NCBI GenBank assembly: GCA_029582165.1
Contig: CM055879.1
Coordinates: 34,638,330 to 34,702,329 of the forward strand
Reading direction: 5' to 3'
Source of the DNA: Portulaca oleracea
Taxonomy: Eukaryota > Streptophyta > Magnoliopsida > Caryophyllales > Portulacaceae
DNA length: 64,000 nucleotides
Below are positions 13,781 to 33,048 of the stretch, in pieces. The translations under genes and the position numbers were made by a program. Each line of letters starts with the position of its first letter. Within the stretch, counting starts at the first letter, position 1. The notes under the pieces were generated by a model. It was given only the letters and a program-made list of their open reading frames with translations. It searched no databases and was not told the DNA's origin.

Positions 13781-13880
13781 AATTTAATAAAATAATTTGT
13801 TTAAAGGGGAAAAAGTTCATGAATAACTATAAATTTAATAAAATAATTTGTTTAAAGGGGAAAAAGTTCATGAATAACTA
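13781..13880. repeat. 51-bp tandem duplication
   Basis: Two identical 49-bp copies starting AATTTAATAAAATAATTTG lie at 13781-13829 and 13832-13880, so the period is 51 bp. Perfect identity points to a recent duplication. There is no coding content. Confidence 0.9.
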
Positions 13881-14311
13881 CTTCCCTTCTATTACTTTCT
13901 CCATCATGTAAGAGTATTATATCACATGATATGATAAGTTTCTTGGCTATTTGTTTTTATTATATGAAGACACTTTATATTTTTTAATATAGTTTTTTGA
14001 GTTTACTTTGAATAGATAATTGATTTGTTAATTTTTATTGTAGGGTTTATCGAAAATAATTCAATTGATTGACGTATTTTGAAGGAGACTTCTGTTAAAT
14101 TTGTTTACAAAAGGATGTCTCAAGTAATTGAGTTAGGTCTTCTTTCTAATCAACCATTCATATACTATTATGTAACCTCTTAATATCATGAAGTATACGT
14201 AGTAAAATACATATTTTTATACTTTTGACGTAGATGTTAGGTATATGTATGTGTGAAAGGTTCTTTTTCATATAAATATGTTCACATATAATTGTCTTAC
14301 AAATGTTATAG

Positions 14312-14536
14312 TGTTATAATATGTTATTGTGAATAATTCATTTTACATGTGCTATTTTACATTAATTTACATTATATTTTGCTTGGAGTCCAAGCTTGTA
14401 ATGTCTATAAATAGCTTGTAATATGAGCAATAATATACATCCCTCTCCCTCATTATCTCTCTCATTTTCTCTTCATATTTTCTCTTCTCTCAATCTCTTA
14501 TCTTTAATTGTTGCAATTACAATCAAAATTATAACA
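14312..14536 (+). repeat. 5' LTR of the copia element
   Basis: 225 bp, starting TGTTATAATATG and ending AATTATAACA, so it has the usual TG...CA termini. A promoter-like TATAAATAGC sits inside at about 14406-14415, followed by a CT-rich tract. It matches the 3' LTR except for TT versus CC and one C in a CCC run. Confidence 0.95.
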
Positions 14537-14553
14537 CGTTATCAGCACCAGGC
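14537..14553 (+). other. Putative primer binding site region
   Basis: The sequence directly after the 5' LTR is CGTTATCAGCACCAGGC. Only the TATCAG core matches the usual complement of the initiator Met tRNA 3' end (TGGTATCAGAGC), so this is either a diverged site or one for an internal tRNA fragment. Confidence 0.4.
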
Positions 14554-15224
14554 TCTACCTTTCATTATCCCTTTCATAATCTAAGGTATTTGTTACAAGT
14601 TATAATTTTGTAATTTTGGTTTATTTTCATTTTTAATTTTCGGATTTTACATTAATTCAGCCACTGTTTAAATTTCTGCGTAAAATTGGCTTGGCGAAAA
14701 ATTCTGAAAATTTTATTATAGGTTAACCATAATTTTTGGAACACTGTGTAAAAATTTCGTAATTTTTGGATTATATTCTTTGAGTTAAGAATTTTGCAAA
14801 TAATTCTGTCCAGTTAAATTCGATTTTTCTGTGATGTATTTATGAATTATTGACATGTATTTTTGAGTTATGAATTGTATATGTCCTACAATTGAGTTTC
14901 TTCATTTATTGTTATAGCACTCTCTAACTGAATAATGATAATCTTCTTGATGAACTCGCGGGATTAACTATGGGAGCCTTGAGTATTGGAGAGTCGTATA
15001 ATTAATTAAGGGATGATTCCCGTCCGACCCCATTTCCTGACCCATTATGAGAAACCCGAAGCTATGCATTCGAGGGAGTACCTATGGGAGTTGGGTTGTA
15101 GGCGTGTTGTTGACGAATAATAGCCCCTTATCGACCCCAATCATCTAAGGCCCATTCTGTGAAACCCGAGAATCACGTACAAGTCTAAAACATGGACATA
15201 ATTTTGCTTAATTCTGTTAATGAA

Positions 15225-15381
15225 CCTGAAGTTCATTCCAACGTTGAGATATTACCTAAATTTTATTAGTGACCAGAAGTTCACTACTCCGATATTGAAT
15301 TTATTTTTATGAATGAACCAGAAGTTCACTTCACCTTTAATGATAATTAAATTCATACAAATATTGTCGATGAACCAGAAG
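15225..15381 (+). repeat. Dispersed CC(A/T)GAAGTTCA motif array in copia leader
   Basis: Four copies of a motif close to GAACCAGAAGTTCA lie at 15225, 15273, 15318 and 15375 with spacing of 45-57 bp. The same CC(A/T)GAAG core recurs further along the element, for example at 17358, 18511 and several times in 19440-19620. The function is unknown; the array lies where gag would be expected. Confidence 0.6.
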
Positions 15382-16639
15382 TTCATAACACTAACAATGT
15401 TGACTTTCAAATGAACAGTAATGTCTCACTGTTTGATTTTTTCTTGAATTATGTACATGAATTTTGACGGTATAAATTTTACTGTATACTCTCTATATTG
15501 TATAGTAGCTGTGGCTAAAGTTTGAAATTTTTTGGATGTTTATTTCAAGAGTTGTGAAATTTTGGATAAATATGCCTAATTTGGTGTAATTTAGGCAGCT
15601 TGTATGCTAAATTGAGTTATTAGTTATGAAAATTATGTTTTATGCCAGCATGATGATCAAGTATTGTTGTGAGTAATTTTCGCTTTGTTTTGAGTAAAAT
15701 TAATTAGAAAAAGATTAAGATTATGATTCATGCTTGAATTTAATTACTTTGTCCATCCTTGCATGAACTTCATTATATGGATATTTAATAAATGAGAAAT
15801 GATCAAGTTCACATGATAAATGCATATGGTTCATTGTGTTATTTATTTACACCATATTTCATGCGGATTTCATGGTCATGTTGATGATAACTTGAATATA
15901 TATGCTTGATTAATCCATATGGGAGCAATTTATTAAAAATAATACATATATATATACAAGTATTCGTGATACTATGTGTGTTATTTCAAGCGTATATGAT
16001 ATACCAAGAAGTTTCATGACTCTGTACATGATTATTATAATTATGTCCAATATAGTCTTGTTGTACTTGTATATGCACATGCCCTGATGGCTAATGATAT
16101 GCGTATGATGCTATTTCTTTTAATTGATTGTGAGATTTACATATAAAAGGGTCAAAGATATATATGTTTTTATCTTTGTGAATACTCGATTTATACATGC
16201 CTTTATGATGTGAATTATTATTAAAACGGATGGTAGAAGTAATAATTGTTTGGTGTTCTACCATTAAATGCCAATTGGAGAGTATAATTGATAATTGGCA
16301 TACCAATAGTTAAAGGGCAATTATGGTATACATGAGACTGAAAAATTATATGAAGCTTGCTAAAGTTAGTATTTTGACTTGCAAGTATTTGTATTGCCTT
16401 ATTGTATTTGAGTATGACTATACGTTCATATGTGGAGTTTAATCTTTGGAGATTTACATGATTTTGTTATTTACAAAATAAATGAGTTGTTAAATTATTA
16501 AACTCCACCCAATTGGTTATATCTCATTCCCATAAGTGAATGTAGTAGCATATATATAACCTGAAGGATTATGAAACAAACAAAAAGTCATGCCATAAGT
16601 CATGATAGGACATAGTTGTGATGAACTATTGTAATCCCT

Positions 16640-19600
16640 TTTCAAATATTATTTTCCCACCAGAAGTTGGGGAGCAAAAATGATTAAGGCAAGAATACTG
16701 TTGAAAGTCCATGAAATCATTGTGGATAAAATGGACATTGGCAACGTATCTGTCGTACATCAAAACATCTTGTTGACTTCTATCAAGTATCATTAAAGAA
16801 CGAAAGAAAATAGATAGAGACAAAGTTTGGGCAAAAGGATAGTAATGATGATTATGACCACTTCGTTTATTAAACTTCATGAACACTTCTTTGTTTTGTG
16901 TCATGAACGAAGGAGGAGATATGTGCCCTGAAGGAAGCATATAATAGCACACTTCATTATGAGAAATACTTTTATTACTTATTAATGAAAGATGCAAATG
17001 TTTGTACTATAGTGCTACCTGGTGGAACAAGCTTGCACATTGATGATGCATTATATTCCACCAAGTCTCAAAGAAACTTACTGAGTTTCAAGGATATCCG
17101 CAGAAATGGATACCATATTGAGGCAACTAGTGAAAATAATATTGAGTATTTGCATATCACGAAAATTGCCTTGGGCAAAAGATATGTGTTAGAAAGATTA
17201 TCATCTTTCTCCTCCGGGTTATATTACACAGTAATTAACCCAATTGAAACACATACTCTAGTAAACCAGAAGTTTACTAATGATAAAGAATTTATCATAT
17301 GACATGATAGATTGATGCGCAAAATCCTAAAGAACTCATATGGACATACTTTAAAGGACCAGAAGATCCTTCAAATTAATGAGTTCTCATGCGCCGCTTG
17401 CTCTCAAGGAAAATTAGTCACAAGGCCATCACCGGCTAAGATTGGGGTTGAATCCCCTGCATCTCTGGAACGTGTACAAGGTGACATTTGTGGTCCTGTA
17501 GACCCACCATGTGGACCATTTAGATACTTTATGGTATTAATTGATGTATCAACTAGATGGTCACATGTGTGTTTATTGTTAACCCGCAACTTGGCATTTG
17601 CAAGATTGCTTGCTCAATTGATTAAACTACGAGCACATTTTCCAAATCATTCTATCAAGATAATTTGTCTTGATAATGCCGGTGAATTTAAGTCTAAAGC
17701 CTTTGATGATTTTTGTATGTCAATTGGCATAGAAGTTGAATATCCTGTGCCGCATGTTCATACTCAAAATGGTCTGGCATAATCATTTATTAAGCGCTTG
17801 CAACTAATTGCAAGACCATTGCTTATAAGAGCAAAGCTTCCAACTAGTGCTTGGGGACATGCTATATTGCATGTTGCGGCATTGATCCGCATAAGGCCAG
17901 TTGGTTATCATGAATTTTCTCCCCAACAATTGGTTTTTGGCCATGAACCAAATATCTCCCATCTATGAACTTTTGGATGTGCGGTGTATGTACCTATTGC
18001 CCCACCACAACGCACTAAGATGGGACCCCAAAGGAGATTGGGAATATATGTTGGGCACGAATCTCCATCTATAATTAAGTATCTAGAACCATCAACTGGA
18101 GATTTGTTTACGGCACGATTTGCCGACTGTCATTTTGATGAGACAGTTTTCCCAACATTAGGGGGAGAATCTAAGCAGTTGGGCAAATAGATAAGTTGGA
18201 ACGAATTACTGCTAAAGCATCTAGATCCTCGTACAAAGCAGTGTGAACTGGAAGTTCAAAACATAATTCGTTTACAATCTCAAGCGAATCAATTGCCAGA
18301 CGCATTTACTGACCCAAGGAGAGTCACTAAATCTTATATTCCAGCTGCTAATGCTCCTATTAGAATTGATGTCCCAGCAGGACAAAGTGTTATTGTTAAT
18401 GAGTCTATACCACATTTGAAGCGTGGCAGACCAGTAGGTTCCAAAGATAAAAATCCTCGAAAAAGAAAAGGAGCAAAGAATAATGATAACCAACGCGAGG
18501 AAATATCGACTCCAGAAGAGTCCCCAGACATGACAAATGTGGAAGTTGCACCACAAACTCAGGTACCTGACAATTGCAATAATGATGAGATCTCAATATT
18601 TATGTCATGACTGGTACAAGGTGGAGCCGAAGTGAAATCGACGTCGATACAGTGTTTTCATATAATATAGCACTGAATATCATGCATGAAAATAAGGATA
18701 ATGAGCCAAGGTTTGTTGAGGAAACCAGGCAAAGAAAAGAAGGAAAGATGCGATTAGTGAAGAATTAGATTTTCCTACAAAAGGGAAGTATCAGACCCGC
18801 AGTCTGTACAAAGCATGATTAGTTGAACAAGGGTTTTCGCAAAACTAGGTATCAACTATATACTCCCCTATAGTTTATGTTACTATATATGTTGTTAAGT
18901 CTGGCAGTACATGAAATATTTCACTTGTATCTTATAAATGTTGCTATAGCTCATGAGAAATTTGATAAAGATATTTACATGAAAATCCCTGAAGGATTCA
19001 AATGGTGCCTGAAGCATACATTTAAACTCTCGAGAGAATTACTTAGTGAAATTGAGCAGATATTTATATGAGTTTATACAATATGGACGCATATTGTATA
19101 ATCAAAGAAAGTATCAAAAGATCTTAATGATATCCAAACTCCAGAAGAGATTCCAAAAGCAATAGATTGCTTATTTTGAGATAAAAGGTTTTGGTAAAAC
19201 CAAGTTTTGGACTCCTGAAGAGTCTCATTGCAGTTTCCTTAAAGAAAGAGTTTTGAAATGAAAGACAATCCCAAAAGCAAATGTTGTCTTGCTTTACAAG
19301 TTGAACAAACTGGGGATGATTTTCCGTGCATCAATCAAGTCATATAGCAAGTGTGATAAAAGGTTCTATGTAGACTATGCACACTAGTAAATGATGATGA
19401 TATCTTCTTTCTTTTTAAACACTGAAAAGATGATGAGAAACTTTATGGTCCTGAAGTACCATATCTAGGTCCAGAAGTACTATATATTACCATATCTAGG
19501 TCCAGAAGTACTATATATCGGTCCTGAAGTATTATATTCGACTTTGTATGTACCATATTTAAGTCCTAAAGCACTGTTATAGTTCCCGAAATACCAATAT

Positions 19601-20226
19601 GAGTCTTGAAGTACCATATTTACATGCTATTTGAGCATTGATGTATCTCGTTAATTATACATCATTTCAGTATTTTCGAGGTACGATTGATATGATATAT
19701 TTTATCCTCGTGAAATAAAAACATTTTTGGCTGGCTATACGGATGTCAGATACTTATCTGATCCCCATAAAACACTTGATCGCAAACTGGATATGTGTTT
19801 ACTTGGTGAAATTGTCATTCTATGGCGCTCTATGAAGCAAACCATAAGAGCTACCTCCTCTAATAATGTTGAAATTTTGGCAATTCATGAAGCTAGCAGA
19901 GAATGTGTTTGGTTAAGATCTATAATTCAACACATACGGGGATCTTGTGGTTTATCTTCAGGTAAGGATATTCCCACAATATTATATGAGGATAATGCTG
20001 CTTGTGTAGCACATTTGAAAGCAGGATACATCAAATGTGATAGAATAAAGCATATCTCACCAAAGTTCTTTTTCACTCATGATCTACAAAAGAAAAGTGA
20101 GATTAATGTTCAGCAAATCCGTTCTAGTGAGAATTTGGCGGATTTATTTACCAAGTCTCTATCGACTGCAACTTTTGAGAAGTTAGCCAGTAAAATCGGA
20201 TTGCGTTGTCTCAGAGATGTCTGCTG
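16640..20226 (+). pseudogene. Decayed copia gag-pol polyprotein
   Basis: Fragments in order: a protease-end/GAG-pre-integrase piece (16985-17302, LHIDDALYSTKSQRNLLSF); the integrase core (17312-17782, with CAACSQGK and DNAGEFKSKAFDDF); the integrase C-terminal part (17984-18190); a linker (18293-18610); a reverse transcriptase shard (about 18877-19071, KDIYMKIPEGFK); and RNase H (19727-20227, TILYEDNAACVAHLK and NLADLFTKSL). In-frame stops separate them at 17300, 17780, 17968 and 18188. The catalytic YVDD region of the reverse transcriptase is not recognisable, and only about 0.7 kb separates the shard from RNase H, so part of the domain is deleted. It is related to plant copia families with this conserved RNase H. 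Confidence 0.88.
19440..19620 (+). repeat. Short tandem repeats within the copia pol region
   Basis: Repeats of a unit like GGTCCAGAAGTACTATAT, with variants GGTCCTGAAGTACCATAT, fill the place of the lost reverse transcriptase catalytic half. The expansion probably arose by local slippage after coding constraint was lost. Confidence 0.7.
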
Positions 20227-20437
20227 ATGCTCATATCAGGGGGAATTTATGCGCGTTGTACTCTTTTTCCCTTATCCGAGGTTTTGTCCCATTGGGTTTT
20301 CCTTGGAAAGGTTTTTAATGAGGCAGCATATATTGGCGTATCAAGAATTATGTACTCTTTTTCCTTCACTAGGGTTTTTCCCAATGGGTTTTTCCTAGTA
20401 AGGTTTTAACGAGGCATAATTTTGAAAATGGTTATTC

Positions 20438-20446
20438 AAGGGGGAG
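20438..20446 (+). other. Polypurine tract of the copia element
   Basis: AAGGGGGAG lies immediately before the 3' LTR, the expected position for the plus-strand DNA primer. Confidence 0.85.
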
Positions 20447-20670
20447 TGTTATAATATGTTATTGTGAATAACCCATTTTACATGTGCTATTTTACATTAA
20501 TTTACATTATATTTTGCTTGGAGTCCAAGCTTGTAATGTCTATAAATAGCTTGTAATATGAGCAATAATATACATCCTCTCCCTCATTATCTCTCTCATT
20601 TTCTCTTCATATTTTCTCTTCTCTCAATCTCTTATCTTTAATTGTTGCAATTACAATCAAAATTATAACA
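20447..20670 (+). repeat. 3' LTR of the copia element
   Basis: 224 bp with TG...CA ends, followed directly by the target duplication TATAG. It is nearly identical to the 5' LTR. Confidence 0.95.
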
Positions 20671-20859
20671 TATAGTATTTTTATGAATATGTTTTGGCTA
20701 ACCCACAAGTGCTCATTTTCTAACCAGGGATAACCTACTCTAAGAAGGAGAAGAAGAAAAAGCGCATACTTAATTATCAAATCTTTTGCAAGAAATATTA
20801 TTCTTTACTTTGGGCAAGTTTGGTCGTTTAGTCGTTTACTAGGCCCCTCGTCTTTAAGG

Positions 20860-21250
20860 TAATCGTCAATTAAATAATCCAAAGTTAGAGGTAAGTGATT
20901 GAAAATAATTCAAACTGATTTTTTGACTGAAAGTGTGTCAAACTTTTAACCTATTTAGTATTTACTATGACTAAGCCATAATTGAATTACAACGTTGCAA
21001 AACTGACTTGGCGTCTCCCTTGAAAAGTTCAGACTTAACTGAAAATAATATAAACAGACTGAACCAAATATTAAGCTACTGCATCTTTGAAATTTATAAG
21101 GGTGTCAAGCCAGTTTTACGTTGTATGAATTCAATTATGGTTTAGTCAGAGTAAATAGCTAGGTTAAAACTTTGACACATTCTCAACCAAAAAGTCAGTT
21201 TGAATTATTTTCAGTCACTCACCTTTGATTTCGGATTATTTCAGCCACTC
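20860..21250. mobile_element. Long inverted-repeat element
   Basis: Two arms of about 145 bp (roughly 20870-21012 and 21100-21243) are imperfect reverse complements around a spacer of under 90 bp; both contain GAAAATAATTCAAACTGA in opposite orientation. The structure fits a foldback or Mutator-type non-autonomous element. I could not fix a target duplication, so the ends are approximate. Confidence 0.6.
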
Positions 21251-21906
21251 ACTTTTGACTTGAGCCAAAAACTCTTTTATTATTGTTCAATGAAATGTAC
21301 AAATTTAACATTTATTATCATATATAATTTAAGACATAACCATGATAAAATGTGGCCTACTAGCTACAATAATTGGAATTGTTTTTTTTTATCTCTTCAC
21401 TTTGAAATGTCAACTCATGAAGTCCGATTTATCTTATAACTAAATTTATTTATTTTTAAGTTTAGTTTTATTATTATACATCATGATATTTGAAAATAAA
21501 TTGGCAACATAAAACACGTCAATTTTAGAAAAAATGATTACAAGCAATATAGGTATATTAATAAAAATACAATCAACTTACAATTTAAAAATAACTTACA
21601 AACAAGGGATCGATATATTTTGATTCATCCGAAAAAAATCCTAAAATTTCAAGTTTTCAACATATTTGAAACCAAAAAAAAAAATCCAACATCGCGTATC
21701 TAATCATAAACACCAATAATTTCAATTATTTATTTTAATGAAACTTATGTTGGCATTTATTTATCAAGACATCGGGTCAGGCAAAGACACCTCTCACCCG
21801 AACCTGGTCGTAATTTGGTTGGGGTCTCGGCGGCTTTAGGTCAGGTCCACCTAAATAAGCCTGACCGTGATCTGCAAATTTTTTAATCGGATCCCCAACC
21901 TAATAA

Positions 21907-22295
21907 GGCCCTGTTCTTTTCCGCGGTTGGTGAGACTGCAGTTTGCCACAACCCACTACAAAATACTATTCTATCACAATTCACCACAACCCACCACAAA
22001 TTACTTTTTCTAATTACTTTTTCACCATTACCAATACAATATTTATATATATATTTCAACTCACTTTTTCACATTACCAATATAATATTTATCATCCAAA
22101 AACAATACAATATTTCTACTCACTTTTTTCAATTATTTTTTCCCAATTACCAATACAATATTTATATATATATACAGCAGAATATATATATACATATACC
22201 CACTACAATATATCAATAACTCGCCACAATTACACTACAACCCGCCACAATTTCACAACACCATACCGCGCCATACCGCATTAAAGAACATGACC
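21907..22295. mobile_element. Tourist-like MITE, copy 2
   Basis: The best-preserved family member. The left end is GGCCCTGTTCTTTTCCGCGG and the right end, read inward, is GGTCATGTTCTTTAATGCGG. Both sides carry the target duplication TAA (21904-21906, 22296-22298). The interior is rich in CCACAACCCACCACAA-type words. It has no coding capacity; the open frame across it is a low-complexity artefact. Confidence 0.85.
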
Positions 22296-22298
22296 TAA

Positions 22299-23280
22299 TT
22301 AGGTTTATATTTACTACAAAACAAGCCAACGTGAAATTAAAAATGAACATTACAATACCTAAAGTCTCTTAAATTTAAGTATGGTCAAATATTTGTGTTG
22401 GGTGGGGGGGGGGGGGGATTACATCACTATTTGGGTATTTATTTCAAGTAATTATATTACTATATCAAGGATGACCATCATGAGAGAACATTAGGTTCTA
22501 AGGGTGAATCCTCAACCGTCAACACCATCATAATCATGTGGAAGGTCGTATGCACACCCATCATTCATGTTAGAGTATAAAATTATTATTAGATTTTCAA
22601 TCATTAATTTATTTTTTTGGTTGAGATAATTTTATACGGTGTTAAAGTCAAACTAAATAAAATGTTTCATGTTCGAATTTTAGCGACCTCCATATTTATT
22701 TGCGCAAGGCTAAAGGAGATTTTTCAACATTTACACATCAAACCCAATGGACATTTGTATGAGGGATATATTAGAAATATAAAATTATCATCGAACTTTT
22801 GATTAAAATTATTTCACAACCCAGAGTCATATTCTGCAACGTATTAAAGACTTGATCCACATCCTTTCTAGCTTTCTTTTGATATTCCACATATAATTTC
22901 CTTGTCAAAAATAATCAGAATTAAAATAGTCTCTGCAGAAAATAGATTCGATCCACATCCATTTGGACCATTTTAGATATCAATCACAATTAAATTCTTA
23001 AATTATTGAAATTGACAATATATATATATATATAAAAAAAATGAAAATTATCACTTCTATTGTGATGGCCTGCAACCAACTACCAGTATGCAATCGTTAA
23101 TCATGAGTCATGAGCGATGGGCAGTTGAGCACCGCCAGATCTGACCCCTGCCCGCCATTACTGACCCTTCAAAACTTCCATTTAAACTAAAATAATAAAT
23201 AATATTGCTCCTCCAAAGGTGCAGTGTATCCGACTATCCCCCACCAAAAAAAAGAAAGTGTAGTGTTTCAGCCGTTGCTT
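22299..23280. other. AT-rich intergenic stretch with a G14 tract
   Basis: No gene or clear element seen. A run of 14 G residues at 22404-22417 and a TA microsatellite near 23011-23032 are the only notable features. Confidence 0.5.
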
Positions 23281-23289
23281 CCTGGCTGA

Positions 23290-23578
23290 TAGGGTTGACA
23301 AAAAAATGTCCGACCCGAAAAACCGGTTCAGTCCGATCCATAAAAAGGTGGGTATGGTTATAGAATTTCTATCCGAATTTTTATATTGACCGATTTGACC
23401 GAAAATTCAAACGTAATATTTTCCAATTTTCTATTGTCAGAACCGATTTAGACCCAAATTCATGCTTGTCCGACGCGAAAAATGCTCCAAAAAACTGGGT
23501 GTCGGACATCAAGTTTTCGACCGATGTCCGATTCATCCGAACCCGGAGTGACCCGAACCCGAATTTTTGACAGCCCTA
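23290..23578. mobile_element. hAT-type MITE
   Basis: The left end TAGGGTTGACAAAAA and the right end TTTTTGACAGCCCTA are inverted copies. They are flanked by an 8-bp duplication, CTGGCTGA (23282-23289) and CTGGCTTA (23579-23586), with one mismatch. Eight-base duplications and TAGGG termini fit hAT. The interior is rich in CCGACCCGAA words. Confidence 0.78.
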
Positions 23579-23747
23579 CTGGCTTATTATATATATATAT
23601 ACAATTAAATTCTATGGATTTTGAGTTTTTAATTATTTATTATATATATATATAATAATTTAAAATATAAAATTAATTTTATTATATCTGTTATGAAAAA
23701 GATAATTCTATACAGATATATTTTTATTATATTGTCAAATACATTAC

Positions 23748-24178
23748 GGATGTGTTTGGTGCAAAGAACAATCTTTTTTTAAGGAAGATAGTTTTCCTTG
23801 TAAAATGATTTTCCTTCAAAATGAATTTCAATTAGTATTTTCAATTGTTTGATAGATTTTCTATTTTCCTGAAAAAATAATGAGAAAGATGATATCTTGT
23901 TTGACGGTAATGACAATTGTAAGGCAGTGACGAAGGAGTTAGCATCAAAGAGATGGTGCTAGGGATACTAGTATAGAGTAGACACGAGAGGAGAAGAAAT
24001 GAGTTGTGTGATTAACTTGGGCCAAGGAAAATGATTTTTTTTTTTTGAAGTTAGACTCGATAAAATAATTTACATAGGGAGGGAGGAAAATGGTCTTTCC
24101 CATTTTATGTCCACCAAACACCAAAAAATGTGAAAATCATTTTTTAGAAAATGGTTTTCATCCCCACCAAACACACTA
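23748..24178. mobile_element. Non-autonomous element with TGTGTTTGGTG termini
   Basis: The ends TGTGTTTGGTG and CACCAAACACA are inverted copies, and subterminal TTTTCC/GGAAAA words also pair. I found no unambiguous target duplication, so the class is uncertain (hAT or Harbinger-like) and the ends are approximate. Confidence 0.5.
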
Positions 24179-24401
24179 TATGTTAAAATAATTGATTGTT
24201 TACATTTTTCTTCTTTTTTTGTAATCAAAGGTAAGAAATACAAATCTAGATAACCCTTTTCTCAATGGAACCCAACTCATCTTCACACAAGATAGATGAC
24301 AAAGGTGACGATAGGGGAGGATAATACTAGAGCGTAACATCAAACTTAGCTAACTAGTCAACAGTTCTATTATCTCTTCTCTTAAATTATGCGAAATAAA
24401 T

Positions 24402-24578
24402 TGTTGGGATTCACCCATGAGTAAAAATATTCACATCGAAAAAGTAAAGAGAAAGCACATGATATATATGTCAAGTAGGCTACTCCTCTTAACACCAATT
24501 AGTTTTAAGATGGAACCTCACTTAACTTGTATACCATGGGTCTTGGTTGAGGTGGGCCTCCCTTGAATCTCCCCAACA
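24402..24578 (+). repeat. Short LTR-like repeat (possible solo LTR of a small element)
   Basis: 177 bp beginning TGTTGGGATTCACCC and ending CTCCCCAACA. It matches, in reverse complement, the repeat at 32772-32932. TG...CA termini with a terminal TGTTGGG/CCCAACA inverted repeat suggest a short LTR, as in TRIM elements. The flanking 5-mers do not match. Confidence 0.55.
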
Positions 24579-24774
24579 TAGTTTGATAAGAACAAAGGAG
24601 AAACATCAGATGAATGTCATTTAAACAGTAAAATAGTACAAATAACACTAACAGTAACAGCTATTAGTAAAACTAAATTTCTCCAAATGTTATACAAAAT
24701 TACAAATATTAGGTGGAACTCTAACAGTAATTAAAGATAGTCTTTGGTAGTTGTCACATAGTGATACTAGCTAG

Positions 24775-24782
24775 TATATAAA
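24775..24782 (+). promoter_or_regulatory. TATA box of ADHL-A
   Basis: TATATAAA lies 72 bp upstream of the ADHL-A start codon, a position consistent with a leader of about 40-50 nt. Confidence 0.65.
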
Positions 24783-24853
24783 GCCTCCGCTCGTTTTGTA
24801 TGTACCCAGGAGTATTACATAACTAACGTCACATAAACAAAAGAGAGACAGAG

Positions 24854-32174
<7,321 letters not shown>

Positions 32175-32771
32175 TCAATATATAATTGCTTGCTATTTTT
32201 TTTTTCAAGTTCATTTTAAGTGGTATGTAATTTCAATAAAACAGATTTCTTCATATATAGCTTGTGAAATCAAGCTCGGCGGCAATCTCACCTTTTATCT
32301 TGACATTTCCTTTTTTTTTGGGAGAAAATCATAGTAATTTCATTTCACCTGTACTCTCTCGAAGTAACAACTTCAGTGATATATAATGTTTGTCCTAATT
32401 ATCGTATACTTGATCCCATCAAGTCTTTTCCTCTTGTTAGATTTCAGGTTCTGGAACAGTAACATTTTAGTCAACTAAAATTCATACATGTACTTAATTA
32501 TTTATGTTCTTGACAAACTAATGGAGTGAGGTTCATTTGCAACAATTTCGAACCATCCAAAATTTTCTGAGGAACTTGGCGAAGTTTACCGGAGGGAAGG
32601 GAGATTGTCCTAAAAGGAATGGGGTGGATAGTTGGCGATGGAAACAATATCAACGTTTGGGGAAACAAATGGCTCACGGGACCTCGAGAACAGATAATAG
32701 GCCCCCTCCACCAGGATGTGAGAACATGCATGTCTCTAACCTCATTGACCCATCGGGACCACAATGGGATT

Positions 32772-32932
32772 TATTGGGGAGATCCAAGGCGGGAACCCAC
32801 TTCAACAAAGGCTCATGGTACACCAGTTAAGTGATGTTCCATCTTAAAACTAATTGGTGTTAAGAAGAGTAGTCCACTTGACTTATATACCATGTGCTTT
32901 TTCTTTACTTTTCTCATGGGTGAATCCCAACA
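32772..32932 (-). repeat. LTR-like repeat nested in the LINE
   Basis: Reverse-complement relative of the 24402-24578 repeat, sharing TGTTGGGATTCACCCATGAG and TTAACACCAATTAGTTTTAA. It separates two LINE coding pieces, which supports insertion as a solo LTR. The left end is mutated and I see no matching 5-bp flanks. Confidence 0.6.
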
Positions 32933-33048
32933 GAACCAAAGCAAGCTTGATGAACTATTCAATGATGACACAAAACAGGAAATCATGGGCGGTACTCATT
33001 GCCCCATCACTGCCCCAAGACCGCCCATGGTGGATGTTCATAAAGAAT

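Larger units (their letters stand above)
14312..20670 (+). mobile_element. Ty1/copia LTR retrotransposon, young but defective
   Basis: A 6359-bp element bounded by 225- and 224-bp LTRs and by a perfect 5-bp target duplication TATAG (14307-14311 and 20671-20675). Domain order is protease remnant, GAG-pre-integrase, integrase, reverse transcriptase remnant, RNase H, which places it in Ty1/copia rather than Ty3/gypsy. No gag open frame is recognisable between 14554 and about 16640. The pol frame has several stops and the reverse transcriptase is shortened, so the copy cannot encode its own machinery. The LTRs differ by only two substitutions and one 1-bp indel, so insertion was recent and probably used proteins supplied in trans. 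Confidence 0.93.

Noticed and set aside
16626..16997. Minus-strand open frame of 123 residues inside the copia element
   Set aside because: It has no family motif and lies opposite the decayed gag/protease region, so it is a chance frame.
21943..22284. Open frame of 113 residues rich in Thr, His and Tyr
   Set aside because: It is entirely inside a Tourist-like MITE and comes from its CCACAA/ATATAT repeats.
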